This document shows positions 1-8,620 of a stretch of 64,000 bases of DNA, one piece after another. Origin of the DNA: Limnohabitans sp. Rim47. Its GTDB lineage: Bacteria; Pseudomonadota; Gammaproteobacteria; Burkholderiales; Burkholderiaceae_C. The stretch is from NCBI RefSeq assembly GCF_001517545.1, contig NZ_FBYA01000001.1, forward strand, positions 282,610 through 346,609. The letters are read 5' to 3'. The notes beneath the pieces were generated by a model. That model was not told the origin of the DNA. It did no database searches and saw only the letters and a program-made list of their open reading frames with translations. A program made the position numbers and the translations under genes. Every line of letters begins with the position of its first letter. Position 1 is the first letter of the stretch.

Positions 1-2745
1 TTGGGTGGCGCGACAGCTGGGGCCAGTTTGGCCGCAGGCGAGACTGTGCGCATCTATGACGGTGCCACTTATCTGGGCAACGCCACGGTCAGCGTGGTGG
101 GCAGTGGCCAGAGCACCTGGAGTTACATCGACACTCGCACGCTGGCCAATAACCAGACCGTGAGCTACACAGCCCAAGTGGCAGACAGCGCTTTGAACCA
201 AACCGCGGCAGGCACGGCCTACACCGCCACAGTGGACATTACTGCGCCAGCGAACAGCGCCGCTGTGACCGGCTTGGTGGACAACGTTGGCACTGTTACA
301 GGCAACGTGGCCTCGGGCGGCACGACAGACGACCAATCTCTGACGGTGACCGGCACTTTGGGTGGCGCGACAGCTGGGGCCAGCTTGGCCGCAGGCGAGA
401 CTGTGCGCATCTATGACGGTGCCACTTATCTGGGCAACGCCACGGTGAGCGTGGTGGGCAGTGGCCAGAGCACCTGGAGTTACATCGACACTCGCACGCT
501 GGCCAATAACCAGACCGTGAGCTACACAGCCCAAGTGGCAGACAGCGCTTTGAACCAAACCGCGGCAGGCACGGCCTACACCGCCACAGTGGACATTACT
601 GCGCCAGCGAACAGCGCCGCTGTGACCGGCTTGGTGGACAACGTTGGCACTGTTACAGGCAACGTGGCCTCGGGCGGCACGACAGATGACCAATCTCTGA
701 CGGTGACCGGCACTTTGGGTGGCGCGACAGCTGGGGCCAGCTTGGCCGCAGGCGAGACTGTGCGCATCTATGACGGTGCCACTTATCTGGGCAACGCCAC
801 GGTGAGCGTGGTGGGCAGTGGCCAAAGCACCTGGAGCTTCATTGACAACCGAACACTGGCCAATAACCAGACCGTGAGCTACACAGCCCAAGTGGCCGAC
901 AGCGCTTTGAACCAAACCGCGGCAGGCACGGCCTACACCGCCACAGTGGACATTACTGCGCCAGCGAACAGCGCAGCTGTGACTGGCGTGCAAGACAACT
1001 GGGGTGCCTACCAAGGCAACTTGGCCTCGGGCAGTGTGACCGATGACAACAGTTTGAGTGTGAGCGGCACCTTCGGTGGTGCGACAGCCGGTGCCAGCTT
1101 GGCCTCAGGCGAGACCGTGCGGATCTACGACGGTGCCACCTATCTGGGCAATGCCACGGTGAGCGTGGTGGGCAGTGGCCAAAGCACCTGGAGCTACACA
1201 GAGACCCGCGCGCTGGCTAATAACCAGACCGTGAACTACACAGCCCAAGTGGCCGATGCGGCCTTGAACCAAACTGCAGCAGGAGCGGCGTACACCGTCA
1301 CGGTGGACACCCAGGCGCCAGCAAACAGCGCAGCTGTGACCGCCGTGCAGGACAACTATGGTGTCTTGCAAGGTAACGTGGCCTCGGGTGGCAGGACCGA
1401 TGACACCAGCTTGAGCTTGAGCGGTACATTTGGCGGCGCGACAGCTGGGGCCAGCTTGGCCGCAGGCGAAGCTTTGCGCATTCAAGACAACGGCAATTTC
1501 GTGGGCAACGCCACGGTGACTGTGGTGGCTGGTGGCCAAAGTACTTGGACCTTCATCGACACCCGCACACTGGTCAACAACCAGACCCTGAGCTATGTGG
1601 CACGAACGGTGGATGTGGCACTGAACCACACCGCACCAGGCACGGCATACACGATCACGGTGGATACTGCACCGCCAGCGAACAGCGCAGCTGTGACCGG
1701 CTTGGTGGACAACATCGGTGCCTATCAAGGCAACGTGGCCTCGGGCGGCACGACAGATGACCAATCTCTGACGGTGACCGGCACCTTGGGTGGCGCGACG
1801 GCTGGGGCCAGCTTGGCCTCAGGCGAGACCGTGCGGATCTACGACGGTGCCACTTATCTGGGCAACGCCACGGTGAGCGTGGTGGGCAGTGGCCAGAGCA
1901 CCTGGAGCTTCAACGACACCCGCACACTGGCCAACAACCAGACCGTGAGCTACACAGCCCAAGTGGCCGATGCGGCCTTTAACCAAACCGCGGCAGGCAC
2001 GGCCTACACCGCCACGGTGGACATTACTGCGCCAGCGAGCAGCGCCGCTGTGACCGGCGTGACGGACAACGTAGGCAGTGTCACAGGCAACGTTGCCTCG
2101 GGTGGCAGGACCGATGACACCAGCTTGAGCTTGAGCGGTACATTTGGCGGCGCGACAGCTGGGGCCAGCTTGGCCTCAGGCGAGACTGTGCGGATCTACG
2201 ACGGTGCCACCTATCTGGGCAACGCCACAGTTAGCGTGGTGGGCAGTGGCCAAAGCACCTGGAGTTACATCGACAGTCGCACGCTGGCCAACAACCAGGC
2301 CGTGAGCTACACATCCCAAGTGGCAGACAGCGCCTTGAACCAAACCGTGGCAGGCACGGCTTACAGCATCACGGTGGACACTGCCCCGCCATTGAACAGC
2401 GCAGCCGTGACAGGCGTGGCTGACAACGTAGGCGCTGTCACAGGCAATGTGGCCTCGGGTGGCACGACCGATGACAGCAGCTTGAGTTTGAGCGGTACAT
2501 TTGGCGGTGCGACAGCTGGGGCCAGTTTGGCCGCAGGCGAGACCGTGCGCATCTATGACGGTGCCACTTATCTGGGCGATGCCAGCGTGAGCGTGGTGGG
2601 CAGTGGACAGAGCACCTGGAGCTACACCGACACCCGGACACTGGCCAATGCCCAGACCGTGAGCTACACCGCCCGCGTGGCAGACAGCGTCATGAACGAA
2701 ACTGCGGCAGGCACGCCTTACAGTGTCACTGTGGAAACCAATACT
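1..2745 (+). repeat. Tandem array of 357-bp coding repeats (8 copies visible)
   Basis: The landmark GGTGGC(G/T)CGACAGC recurs at 4, 361, 718, 1075, 1432, 1789, 2146 and 2503, so the spacing is exactly 357 bp each time. Copies 1-3 are almost identical at DNA level. Copy 5 (1432-1788) is the most diverged in protein (EALRIQDNGNFVGNA replaces the usual ETVRIYDGATYLGNA). The array probably continues to the left of the window. Constant length and near-identity suggest recent unequal recombination or gene conversion. Confidence 0.95.
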
Positions 2746-3192
2746 TTGGATTTAGGAACAGTGTCCGGCGTCAACTTGAACCTCATTAACAAGGTCACTA
2801 CGGCCAACGGCAAGGTGTACTATTTCCTTGACAATTCTGGTGATGGCATTGCTGCAGCTGGGGATGGCATCACCCACAATCTGCTGGATACCTTGCTCAA
2901 TGGCGGTCCTGATACTGTGAATACGCAAACCACTGGCGCGGTCAAGGGTGTTGACGATGCCCGCACCGTTTTGGTAAATGGGTACACCTTGGTGTTGCCA
3001 ACCATGACCGAGTTGCTTGCGTTGTACAACGATCCGTTGTCGAATCCGCCACCGGGCTGGATGAGCGCAAACTACTGGTCTGCGACGCTTTCGTCTCTAA
3101 ACCAGCACGGCTTTGTATCTCTGCTTAACGGCAATCAGACCTTTGCCTCCGCTGATGAAAATCCCGTCTATGTGGCGTTTCAGGTGTTGTGA
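1..3192 (+). CDS. Giant repetitive surface/adhesin-like protein, 5' end outside window
   Basis: The frame is already open at base 1. The apparent TTG start is an internal Leu codon of a repeat, so the N-terminus lies outside the window. The visible 1063 residues are eight copies of a 119-residue Ig-like unit. Each unit has the landmarks GGATAGASLA, ETVRIYDGATYLGNA, GSGQSTWS and a closing YTxTVD strand. This is the pattern of bacterial Ig-like (BapA/SiiE-type) adhesin repeats. After about residue 915 the repeats stop, and a unique C-terminal domain begins (GKVYYFLDNSGDG, then LPTMTELLALYN and ANYWSATLSS). It resembles the DUF1566/Lcl C-terminal domain seen at the ends of long surface proteins. 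No RTX nonapeptides or LPXTG signal is visible, so the export route is unknown. Inferred role: cell-surface adhesion. A terminator-like hairpin follows. Confidence 0.8.
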   Translation: MGGATAGASLAAGETVRIYDGATYLGNATVSVVGSGQSTWSYIDTRTLANNQTVSYTAQVADSALNQTAAGTAYTATVDITAPANSAAVTGLVDNVGTVTGNVASGGTTDDQSLTVTGTLGGATAGASLAAGETVRIYDGATYLGNATVSVVGSGQSTWSYIDTRTLANNQTVSYTAQVADSALNQTAAGTAYTATVDITAPANSAAVTGLVDNVGTVTGNVASGGTTDDQSLTVTGTLGGATAGASLAAGETVRIYDGATYLGNATVSVVGSGQSTWSFIDNRTLANNQTVSYTAQVADSALNQTAAGTAYTATVDITAPANSAAVTGVQDNWGAYQGNLASGSVTDDNSLSVSGTFGGATAGASLASGETVRIYDGATYLGNATVSVVGSGQSTWSYTETRALANNQTVNYTAQVADAALNQTAAGAAYTVTVDTQAPANSAAVTAVQDNYGVLQGNVASGGRTDDTSLSLSGTFGGATAGASLAAGEALRIQDNGNFVGNATVTVVAGGQSTWTFIDTRTLVNNQTLSYVARTVDVALNHTAPGTAYTITVDTAPPANSAAVTGLVDNIGAYQGNVASGGTTDDQSLTVTGTLGGATAGASLASGETVRIYDGATYLGNATVSVVGSGQSTWSFNDTRTLANNQTVSYTAQVADAAFNQTAAGTAYTATVDITAPASSAAVTGVTDNVGSVTGNVASGGRTDDTSLSLSGTFGGATAGASLASGETVRIYDGATYLGNATVSVVGSGQSTWSYIDSRTLANNQAVSYTSQVADSALNQTVAGTAYSITVDTAPPLNSAAVTGVADNVGAVTGNVASGGTTDDSSLSLSGTFGGATAGASLAAGETVRIYDGATYLGDASVSVVGSGQSTWSYTDTRTLANAQTVSYTARVADSVMNETAAGTPYSVTVETNTLDLGTVSGVNLNLINKVTTANGKVYYFLDNSGDGIAAAGDGITHNLLDTLLNGGPDTVNTQTTGAVKGVDDARTVLVNGYTLVLPTMTELLALYNDPLSNPPPGWMSANYWSATLSSLNQHGFVSLLNGNQTFASADENPVYVAFQVL

Positions 3193-3248
3193 TGCTTGTT
3201 GTGCACAAAGTGCATTTTTTGAAGTTTGAGATGTGAACTTTGAATCTG

Positions 3249-3282
3249 AACTTCGGCCTGTGGCCGAAGTTTGGGTGTTTTT
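3249..3282 (+). terminator. Intrinsic terminator after the repeat protein gene
   Basis: A 10-bp perfect stem (AACTTCGGCC / GGCCGAAGTT) with a 3-base loop is followed by a short T run at 3278-3282. It lies 57 bp past the stop codon of the repeat protein. Confidence 0.75.
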
Positions 3283-3442
3283 CGACGCGCAGCATCAGGT
3301 GTTGATCAACCCGCGCTTTACAAGCGCCCTGATCGTTTTTACGGTCGACCTGGCCCAAGACCTGACACCCCTTGGGCACGGGCCATTTTTTTGCAAAGAT
3401 GACATAACTGAGCAACGTTCGCGTAACAGCGACAGATAAACC

Positions 3443-4033
3443 ATGCTGAATGACATCACAAAATACATGAGCGCAGCCAAGACGGCTGCCGATTTGGCTT
3501 TGTCGATTGGGTCGATCCAAAACATGGTGACGCGTGGTGAATTGAAAGCCATGCGAACACAGGGTGGCCACTGGCGGATTGACACCCATTCAATTGATGC
3601 GTACCGCAAAGCCCACAACTACAGAGATCGTCCCAACAGCGGCAAGATTTGCATCTTGCACCAAGGCGATGACCTAGACCCTTTGCTGGTTCAAAGCCTG
3701 GACCCTGATGCGATTCAATTGATGTTGCATCCGCTGGAATTGCTGGGCATTGAGCCCCACATCAGCGTGTTGTTCATCGATGCGCGTTACGTCTTGCAGC
3801 AAACGATGCACGAGAGAATGATCGAGGGCTTGCAAAGAAAGTACAAGTTTTTCATCTACAACAGCCAGGTGTTGCCTGAAAGCAGCCCTTTCTTGCGCAT
3901 CCCTGATCTGCTGTTCGTGCCGGGCATGATCAACGCAGAGTTCATTTCTGGTTATGCCGTGGCCCAGCGGCTGGAACAAAAAACCCAGCGCGGGCCATTG
4001 AGCATGCCAGAGGCGGTAGTCAGTCCAGGTTGA
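3443..4033 (+). CDS. Excisionase-type HTH DNA-binding protein with receiver-like C-terminal part
   Basis: 196 residues from ATG 3443. A second ATG at 3470 (MSAAKTAADL) is an alternative start, and neither has a strong ribosome binding site. Residues about 10-55 (AADLALSIGSIQNMVTRGEL, then GGHWRID and a C-terminal helix) match the helix-turn-helix of excisionase/MerR-like HTH_17 proteins. The remaining 130 residues show alternating strands and helices (KICILH, QLMLHPLELLGI, SVLFIDARYV, KFFIYN, DLLFVPG), which looks like a degenerate response-regulator fold. That is inference from pattern only. Its 3' end overlaps the convergent tctC-like gene by 14 bp. It could regulate the neighbouring adhesin gene, but nothing in the sequence proves this. 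Confidence 0.6.
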   Translation: MLNDITKYMSAAKTAADLALSIGSIQNMVTRGELKAMRTQGGHWRIDTHSIDAYRKAHNYRDRPNSGKICILHQGDDLDPLLVQSLDPDAIQLMLHPLELLGIEPHISVLFIDARYVLQQTMHERMIEGLQRKYKFFIYNSQVLPESSPFLRIPDLLFVPGMINAEFISGYAVAQRLEQKTQRGPLSMPEAVVSPG

Positions 4034-4994
4034 TCTTGGCGTAGCTGGCCACCTTTTTCCACTGCGCCATGTCGGCTTGCATGAAGCTGGCCATGCCCTG
4101 CGCATTGACCCAAGTGGGCTCGGCCCCGGCTTTTTGGATTGCGGCTTTGACTTCGGCTTGGTTGGCTACGCGCTCGAGCGCTTGTTCCAGCTTTTGCTGC
4201 ACCGGGGCAGGCAAGCCTGCAGGTGCGGCCAAGCCAAACCATGCAAAAACCTGATAGCCCTTGATGCCCGCCTCCTCCATGGTGGGCACGTTGGGCAGCG
4301 CGCTGCTGCGCTGGGGCGTAGTCACGGCAATGGCCTTGAGCTTGCCTCCGTTGATCAGGCCCAAAGCCGAGGGCAGGTTGTCAAACATCATGCTGACTTC
4401 ATCGGCCATGACGGCCGTCAGGCCTGCCGCTGCACCCCGGTAGGGGATGTGCGTGATGAACAAACCGGACAGGCTTTTGTAGAGTTCGGCGCTCAGGTGC
4501 AAAGAAGTGCCTTGTCCGTTGGACGCGTAATTGAGTTGGCCGGGCTTGGCTTGGATGCGGCTGCTCAGGTCGGCCACCGACTGGATGCCCGACGCCGGGT
4601 TGACCACCAGCACATTGGGCACACGGCCCAGCAGGCCGACCGGCACGATTTGCTCGGGTTTGTAAGGCAGTTTGGTGTAGAGCGCCGGGCTTATGGTGAG
4701 CGGTGGTGACGCCATCAAGAGCGTGTAGCCATCGGCTTGTGCGCGGGCCGCTTCGGCTGCGCCCAAGTTGCCACCGGCACCGGGCTTGTTGTCGATGACG
4801 ATCGGTTGGCCCAGTTCTTGTGCCAGTTTGGGCGCCACCAATCGGGCCATGTTGTCGATCAGACCACCCGGTGGAAAAGGCACTACCAATTTGATGGGGC
4901 GTGCAGGCCATGCCTGAGCCAACGCGGATGTGGTCAGCAAAGGCGATACCGCGACCAAGGCGGCGGCTGCCGCAATCCAGTTTCTGCGTTGCAT
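4020..4994 (-). CDS. Tripartite tricarboxylate transporter substrate-binding protein (Bug/TctC family)
   Basis: 324 residues. A typical signal peptide (MQRRNWIAAAAALVAVSPLL, then TTSALAQA) precedes the family start motif WPxRPIKLVVPFPPGG. Other family landmarks are VDNKPGAGGNLG, NYASNGQGTSLHL, HIPYRGAAAGLT, and an Asp/Asn-rich segment near MMFDNLPSAL. Bug proteins are periplasmic binders of carboxylates or aromatic acids. They are very numerous in Burkholderiales and often lie away from TctA/TctB genes, as here. The ligand cannot be read from the sequence. An AGGAGACACCTC ribosome binding site precedes the ATG. Its 3' end overlaps the convergent HTH gene by 14 bp. Confidence 0.9.
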   Translation of the reverse strand: MQRRNWIAAAAALVAVSPLLTTSALAQAWPARPIKLVVPFPPGGLIDNMARLVAPKLAQELGQPIVIDNKPGAGGNLGAAEAARAQADGYTLLMASPPLTISPALYTKLPYKPEQIVPVGLLGRVPNVLVVNPASGIQSVADLSSRIQAKPGQLNYASNGQGTSLHLSAELYKSLSGLFITHIPYRGAAAGLTAVMADEVSMMFDNLPSALGLINGGKLKAIAVTTPQRSSALPNVPTMEEAGIKGYQVFAWFGLAAPAGLPAPVQQKLEQALERVANQAEVKAAIQKAGAEPTWVNAQGMASFMQADMAQWKKVASYAKINLD

Positions 4995-5136
4995 GAGGTG
5001 TCTCCTGATTCAGATTAATCAGGTCATCATACAAATTTTGAAAGAGCCTGACATCAGGGAGAACACGGGGCCTGACGCAGCCATCCCATCACCCACAGGG
5101 CCAGCGCCTGCCATAGGCGCTGGCTTGTCGCGTGGC

Positions 5137-5580
5137 TCAGTCAAATCCCCGGACCATCAGCACAGGCACAGGCGACATGCGCATCACCTGCTCTGCGCCG
5201 CTGCCCAGCAAGACGCGGCCAATGCCGCGTCGGCCGTGCGTGCCCAGCACAATCAAGTCGGCACCCCAGTTGCCCGCCTCATCGGCCACCGATTCCCCCA
5301 AACGTTGGCCGACCCGATCCACCAAGCGTGTGTCTGCTTTGACCTTGGCTGCACTGGCCAGCGCCATGCCGCTTTGCAAAATGGTGTGGCCGCTTTCGCG
5401 GGCCAGTTGAACCATCTCGCCTGAATAGGCGTGGCTACTGAGCAGTGACAACTCGTCAATGCAGTAGATGAGGCGCACTTCGGCTTGGTCTGCCTGTGCC
5501 AACTTGAGGGCATAGTCCAGCGCTTTGTTGGACGTGTTGCTGCCATCAATGGGCACCAGAATTTTTTTGAACAAAGACAT
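5137..5580 (-). CDS. Universal stress protein, UspA family
   Basis: 147 residues from the ATG at 5578-5580. GGAGACCACG immediately upstream supports this start over the longer frame that begins at 5676, whose extra 32 residues match nothing in the family. Landmarks are KKILVPIDGSNTSNKALDYA at the N-terminus and the ATP-binding C-terminal motif GTHGRRGIGRVLLGS followed by PVPVLMVR. The usual G-2x-G-9x-G-(S/T) pattern is therefore present, so nucleotide binding is likely. It is a small cytoplasmic stress protein and stands alone. A hairpin with a 10-bp stem (5100-5124) follows the gene but has no clear T run on this strand. Confidence 0.92.
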   Translation of the reverse strand: MSLFKKILVPIDGSNTSNKALDYALKLAQADQAEVRLIYCIDELSLLSSHAYSGEMVQLARESGHTILQSGMALASAAKVKADTRLVDRVGQRLGESVADEAGNWGADLIVLGTHGRRGIGRVLLGSGAEQVMRMSPVPVLMVRGFD

Positions 5581-5773
5581 CGTGGTCTCCACAAATGAAT
5601 GCGACCACCGTCCCATCAGGGGGCGTGTTTCCGGGCGCATGGGGTTGATCGGCTTCTGAATGAAAAGAGCCCCCATGTTAGAAAAGCAGCCGTCGATCTG
5701 CCAGTGATCGACCGGTCAATTTGAGGCAGCGAGATGGGCTATACCGAACTGTGTAGGCATCGGCCTGACCCGC

Positions 5774-5803
5774 AAAAAAGCCACGCCGGTAAGCCGGCGT
5801 GGC
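5774..5803 (-). terminator. Intrinsic terminator of the cytochrome b561/YceI operon
   Basis: Read on the minus strand, GCCACGCCGG, a 4-base loop and CCGGCGTGGC form a 10-bp GC-rich stem followed directly by TTTTTT (5779 down to 5774). It lies 60 bp beyond the stop of the last YceI gene. Confidence 0.88.
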
Positions 5804-5863
5804 CTGGATGAACTGCGCTGCAAGTGCGCTGTATGTGCGCTTCAAAAGCGCAGGGGCAATGGC

Positions 5864-6442
5864 TTACTGTGCAACCGCTTCGATGGCGATGTCGATGCGA
5901 ACTTCGTCACCCACGTAAGGCGCGTATTTGCCGGCGTTGAACTCGGTGCGCTTGATGGTGGTGAAGGCGTTGGCGCCCAGCGCTGGCTTTTTCATCATGG
6001 GGTGGGGCATGGCCTGGAAGCTGGTGACCGTGAGGGTCACGGGCTTGGTCACGCCTTTGATGGTCAGCTGGCCTTCGATGGCTTTGGGCTTGTCGCCTTC
6101 AAACACCACTTTGGTGGACTTGAAGGTGGCGGTGGGGAACTTGGCGGTGTCGAGGAAGTCTTCGCCCTGGATGTGGCCATTGAAGTCTGCAAAACCGGTG
6201 TTGACCGATTTCATGTCGATCACGACGTCCACCGCGCCGGTTTTGGCTTCGGTATCCAAAACGACTTTACCGGTGGTGTTGCTGAAGCTGCTCAGCTGGG
6301 TCGAGTAGCCAAAGTGCGAGTACGAGAAACGCGGGAAGGTGTGCGAGCCGTCGACGTTGTAGGTCACGGGCGCGGCCAGGGCCGAGCCTGCGGCCACCGA
6401 TGCGAAGGCCAAAGCAGCTGCGATTTTTTTGAAAGATGTCAT
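5864..6442 (-). CDS. YceI family periplasmic protein (second copy)
   Basis: 192 residues from ATG 6440-6442, which is preceded by CAGGAGCTTT. The longer frame from 6496 adds residues before the signal peptide and is rejected. Signal peptide MTSFKKIAAALAFASVAAGS ends at ALA. The mature part shows the YceI lipocalin-like fold: YNVDGSHTFPRFSYSHFGYS, VVIDMKSVNTG, FLDTAKFPTATFKSTKV, EGQLTIKGVTKPVTLTV, then RTEFN near the end. YceI proteins bind isoprenoid-type lipids in the periplasm. It is the last gene of cytochrome b561-yceI-yceI, 66 bp behind its paralogue, and is followed by a strong terminator. Exact ligand unknown. Confidence 0.9.
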   Translation of the reverse strand: MTSFKKIAAALAFASVAAGSALAAPVTYNVDGSHTFPRFSYSHFGYSTQLSSFSNTTGKVVLDTEAKTGAVDVVIDMKSVNTGFADFNGHIQGEDFLDTAKFPTATFKSTKVVFEGDKPKAIEGQLTIKGVTKPVTLTVTSFQAMPHPMMKKPALGANAFTTIKRTEFNAGKYAPYVGDEVRIDIAIEAVAQ

Positions 6443-6508
6443 GGGAAAGCTCCTGTTGATGAAGAAAGGTTGAGGGGGGTTGAAAGAGGGGTCCATGTCT
6501 TGGGGGGC

Positions 6509-7075
6509 TTACTTGCTGAGCGTCGTGGCAAGCGAGAAGTTGACCTGGATGTCGTTGGCCACCACATCGAACTTGGCCCACATGCCTTCGCCGATGGTGT
6601 AGTCGGCACGCTTGAGGGTGAAGCTGCCGGTCAGCAGGCCGTCTTTGCCTTGGGCGGTGTGTTTCATGGGGAACTTCACATCGCGGCTCAGGCCCTTGAT
6701 GCTGAGCGTGCCTTGCACTTCGTATTGGTTGGGTGCAGTTTGTTTGATTTGTTTGGCGACAAAGCTGGCCTTGGGGAAGGCCGCGGCGTTGAACCATGAC
6801 TTGGTCACCACCTCTTGGTCGGCTTCGCTGGAGCCTGCGTCCACGCTGGCCAGATCGACTTCAAAGCTGGCTTTGGCCTGTTCGGCTTTGGCCGGGTCAA
6901 AGTTCACTTGGGCGGCAAACTTTTTGAAGCGGCCATCCATGGCCACGCCCATTTGCTTGTAGCTGAAGGTCACGCTGCTCTTGGCGGGCACGATGGACTG
7001 GTAAGGCGCGGCTTGGGCTTGCAAACCGAGTGCGGTGGCGGTCAGGGCCAGCAGGGTTTTCAAAACGGTGTTCAT
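6509..7075 (-). CDS. YceI family periplasmic protein (first copy)
   Basis: 188 residues from ATG 7073-7075 with upstream GAGGAA. The in-frame ATG 12 bases earlier (7087) is less well placed. Signal peptide MNTVLKTLLALTATALGLQA ends near QAA. Core YceI features are VPAKSSVTFSYKQMGVAMDG, VDLASVDAGSSEAD, FPKASFVAKQI, VQGTLSIKGLSRDVKFPM and LKRADYTIG. It differs clearly from the downstream YceI, so the two are old paralogues rather than a recent duplication. It lies between the cytochrome b561 gene and the second yceI. E. coli yceJ-yceI has the same pairing of a b561-type cytochrome with YceI. Confidence 0.9.
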   Translation of the reverse strand: MNTVLKTLLALTATALGLQAQAAPYQSIVPAKSSVTFSYKQMGVAMDGRFKKFAAQVNFDPAKAEQAKASFEVDLASVDAGSSEADQEVVTKSWFNAAAFPKASFVAKQIKQTAPNQYEVQGTLSIKGLSRDVKFPMKHTAQGKDGLLTGSFTLKRADYTIGEGMWAKFDVVANDIQVNFSLATTLSK

Positions 7076-7144
7076 GGTGTTCCTCAAAATGGCAGGGCAA
7101 CGATCGGGGTTTCAGTGTCGGGCAAGACGCGAATGGGCAAGACG

Positions 7145-7675
7145 CTAGCGGCTTGGCAGCATGCGGCGCAGCGTGTCGTCTTTGTGAAAAAAGTGGTGAA
7201 ACAAGGCCGCAGCAGCGTGGCCTGCGATCAGCAGCAGCAAGCCGATGTTCAGGGCTTCGTGTAATTCGGCCAGAGTGTGGCCCAGTTCTTTGTCTTTGCT
7301 CAGCAGGTCGGGGATGGGCAGCACGCCGAACCAGACCGTTTGCACGCCCTTGGCCGAGCTCATGAGCCAGCCGCTCAGAGGGATGGCGATCATCAGGGCG
7401 TACAGCGCAAAGTGACCCGCATGTGCCGCCCATTGCATGTGGGCGGGCATGCTGGCGGGCAGCGCGGGTGGGCGGTGCGTGATGCGCCAGGCCAAGCGCA
7501 GCCAGACCAGGGCGAACACGCTGACGCCCGCCCATTTGTGCCAAGCGTAGTACTGCAATTTGTCGGGCGACAAGGGCAGGTCGCTCATGTAAAAGCCCAG
7601 GGCCAGCAGGCCGAAGATCATCAGGGCCATCAGCCAATGCAGGCTTTTGGCGGTGCGGGTGTAGTGGGTGTTCAT
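7145..7675 (-). CDS. Cytochrome b561 family membrane protein
   Basis: 176 residues with four predicted membrane helices (about 13-30, 45-65, 85-110 and 140-165). Candidate haem-ligand histidines are in LHWLMAL, YYAWHKWAGV, AHAGHFALYALM and ELHEALN/AGHAAAALFHHF. This is the di-haem pattern of the CybB/YodB family, which passes electrons between quinol and periplasmic partners. It is the first gene of the operon with the two YceI genes. The start at 7675 begins MNTHYTRTAKSLHWLM, as is usual for the family. Its physiological electron donor cannot be told from the sequence. Confidence 0.9.
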   Translation of the reverse strand: MNTHYTRTAKSLHWLMALMIFGLLALGFYMSDLPLSPDKLQYYAWHKWAGVSVFALVWLRLAWRITHRPPALPASMPAHMQWAAHAGHFALYALMIAIPLSGWLMSSAKGVQTVWFGVLPIPDLLSKDKELGHTLAELHEALNIGLLLLIAGHAAAALFHHFFHKDDTLRRMLPSR

Positions 7676-7695
7676 GGTGTATCTGTTGAAAACGA

Positions 7696-8481
7696 TCAGT
7701 GAAAGGTGTAGCCATCCATGGCGATCACATGGTCGCTGATGCCGCGAAAAAACGCCTCTGGCTGTGCGCCATTGCCCGCAGCGCCCAAGGCGGTGAACAG
7801 GGGCAAAAGGTGTTCGTCGGTCGGGTGGGCACGCTGGCCTTCGGCTTGTTGGCGATACGCCAGCAGGCCGGGCACGTCGTGCTGCGTCATGTGGGTGTGA
7901 ATCCAGTCGGCAAAGGCCTGCACATACGGGGGCGTTGCCCCGCCTTGCATGCTGACCAACATGAAATCACGCAGGTTGTGGGTGACGTTGCCCGAGGCAA
8001 TGACCCAGATGTTGTGCGCGGCCAGCGAGGCCAGCGCTTGCCCGACCCGGTAAGCGTGTTCAGGCCCCAGGTGGCTTTGCACCGACAGGGGCACCACCGG
8101 AATGTCGGCATCGGGGAACATCTGGCGCAGTGGAATCCATGCGCCGTGGTCCAGGCCGCGCTGGGCGTCTTGCGCCGTGGGCAGGCCGGCGTTTTGCAAA
8201 GCGGTGACCACTTGCGCGGCCACTTCGGGGCAGCCGGTGGCGGGGTATTGCATCTGGTACAGGCGCGGGTCAAAACCGCCAAAGTCGTGGATGGTTTCGG
8301 GCCGGGTGGCAAAGCCCACCGTGGGCACCGTGGTTTCCCAATGCGGGCTGACCACCACGATGGCGCGGGGCGTGCCCAGTTGCGTTGCCAGCTGGCTCAT
8401 GGCCGCACCTGCCGCACCGGGGTGCAGGGCAAACATGGGCGAGCCGTGAGGCACAAAAAGAACAGGGCGGCGGGCGGTCAT
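7696..8481 (-). CDS. LigB-type extradiol ring-cleavage dioxygenase (DODA/YgiD family)
   Basis: 261 residues from ATG 8479-8481 (MTARRPVLFVPHGSPMFAL). The longer frame from 8595 adds about 38 unrelated residues and would run almost into the divergent LysR gene. Motifs are VPHGSPMF, VVSPHWET, FDPRLYQMQYPATGCPE, LDHGAWIPLRQMFPDADIPV and SGNVTHNLRD. They supply the His residues that bind the metal in 4,5-DOPA dioxygenase-like proteins. The known family cleaves catechol-type rings, but the substrate here is not known. It is divergent from a LysR regulator with 138 bp between them, which suggests control by that regulator. Confidence 0.88.
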   Translation of the reverse strand: MTARRPVLFVPHGSPMFALHPGAAGAAMSQLATQLGTPRAIVVVSPHWETTVPTVGFATRPETIHDFGGFDPRLYQMQYPATGCPEVAAQVVTALQNAGLPTAQDAQRGLDHGAWIPLRQMFPDADIPVVPLSVQSHLGPEHAYRVGQALASLAAHNIWVIASGNVTHNLRDFMLVSMQGGATPPYVQAFADWIHTHMTQHDVPGLLAYRQQAEGQRAHPTDEHLLPLFTALGAAGNGAQPEAFFRGISDHVIAMDGYTFH

Positions 8482-8599
8482 GGCTGGGGGCTTGAAGGTC
8501 AGGGTTGAACGGCGTGAAGGCCCAAGGGATTTGGGCGTTGTCGATGGGGGGACTTTAGGGGGTTCAGCTGCATTGAAAAAGTAGCCAATGAGCAAATAT

Positions 8600-8620
8600 T
8601 TGTTGCAGAATCAGCAACAA
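8600..8620. promoter_or_regulatory. Inverted repeat at the lysR start, probable LysR operator
   Basis: TTGTTGC, a 7-base spacer and GCAACAA form a perfect inverted repeat containing the T-N11-A pattern typical of LysR-type sites. Its last base is the A of the lysR start codon at 8620. The site lies in the divergent interval with the dioxygenase gene. Inference: autoregulation and control of the dioxygenase. Confidence 0.5.

Noticed and set aside
219..767. Recurrent 63-residue antisense frames in the repeat array (219-410, 576-767, also 2361-2552)
   Set aside because: They recur every repeat because the DNA recurs, lack start signals, and lie opposite the adhesin frame.
1105..1764. 219-residue antisense frame in the repeat array
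   Set aside because: No domain, no ribosome binding site; it is a by-product of the sense codon pattern.
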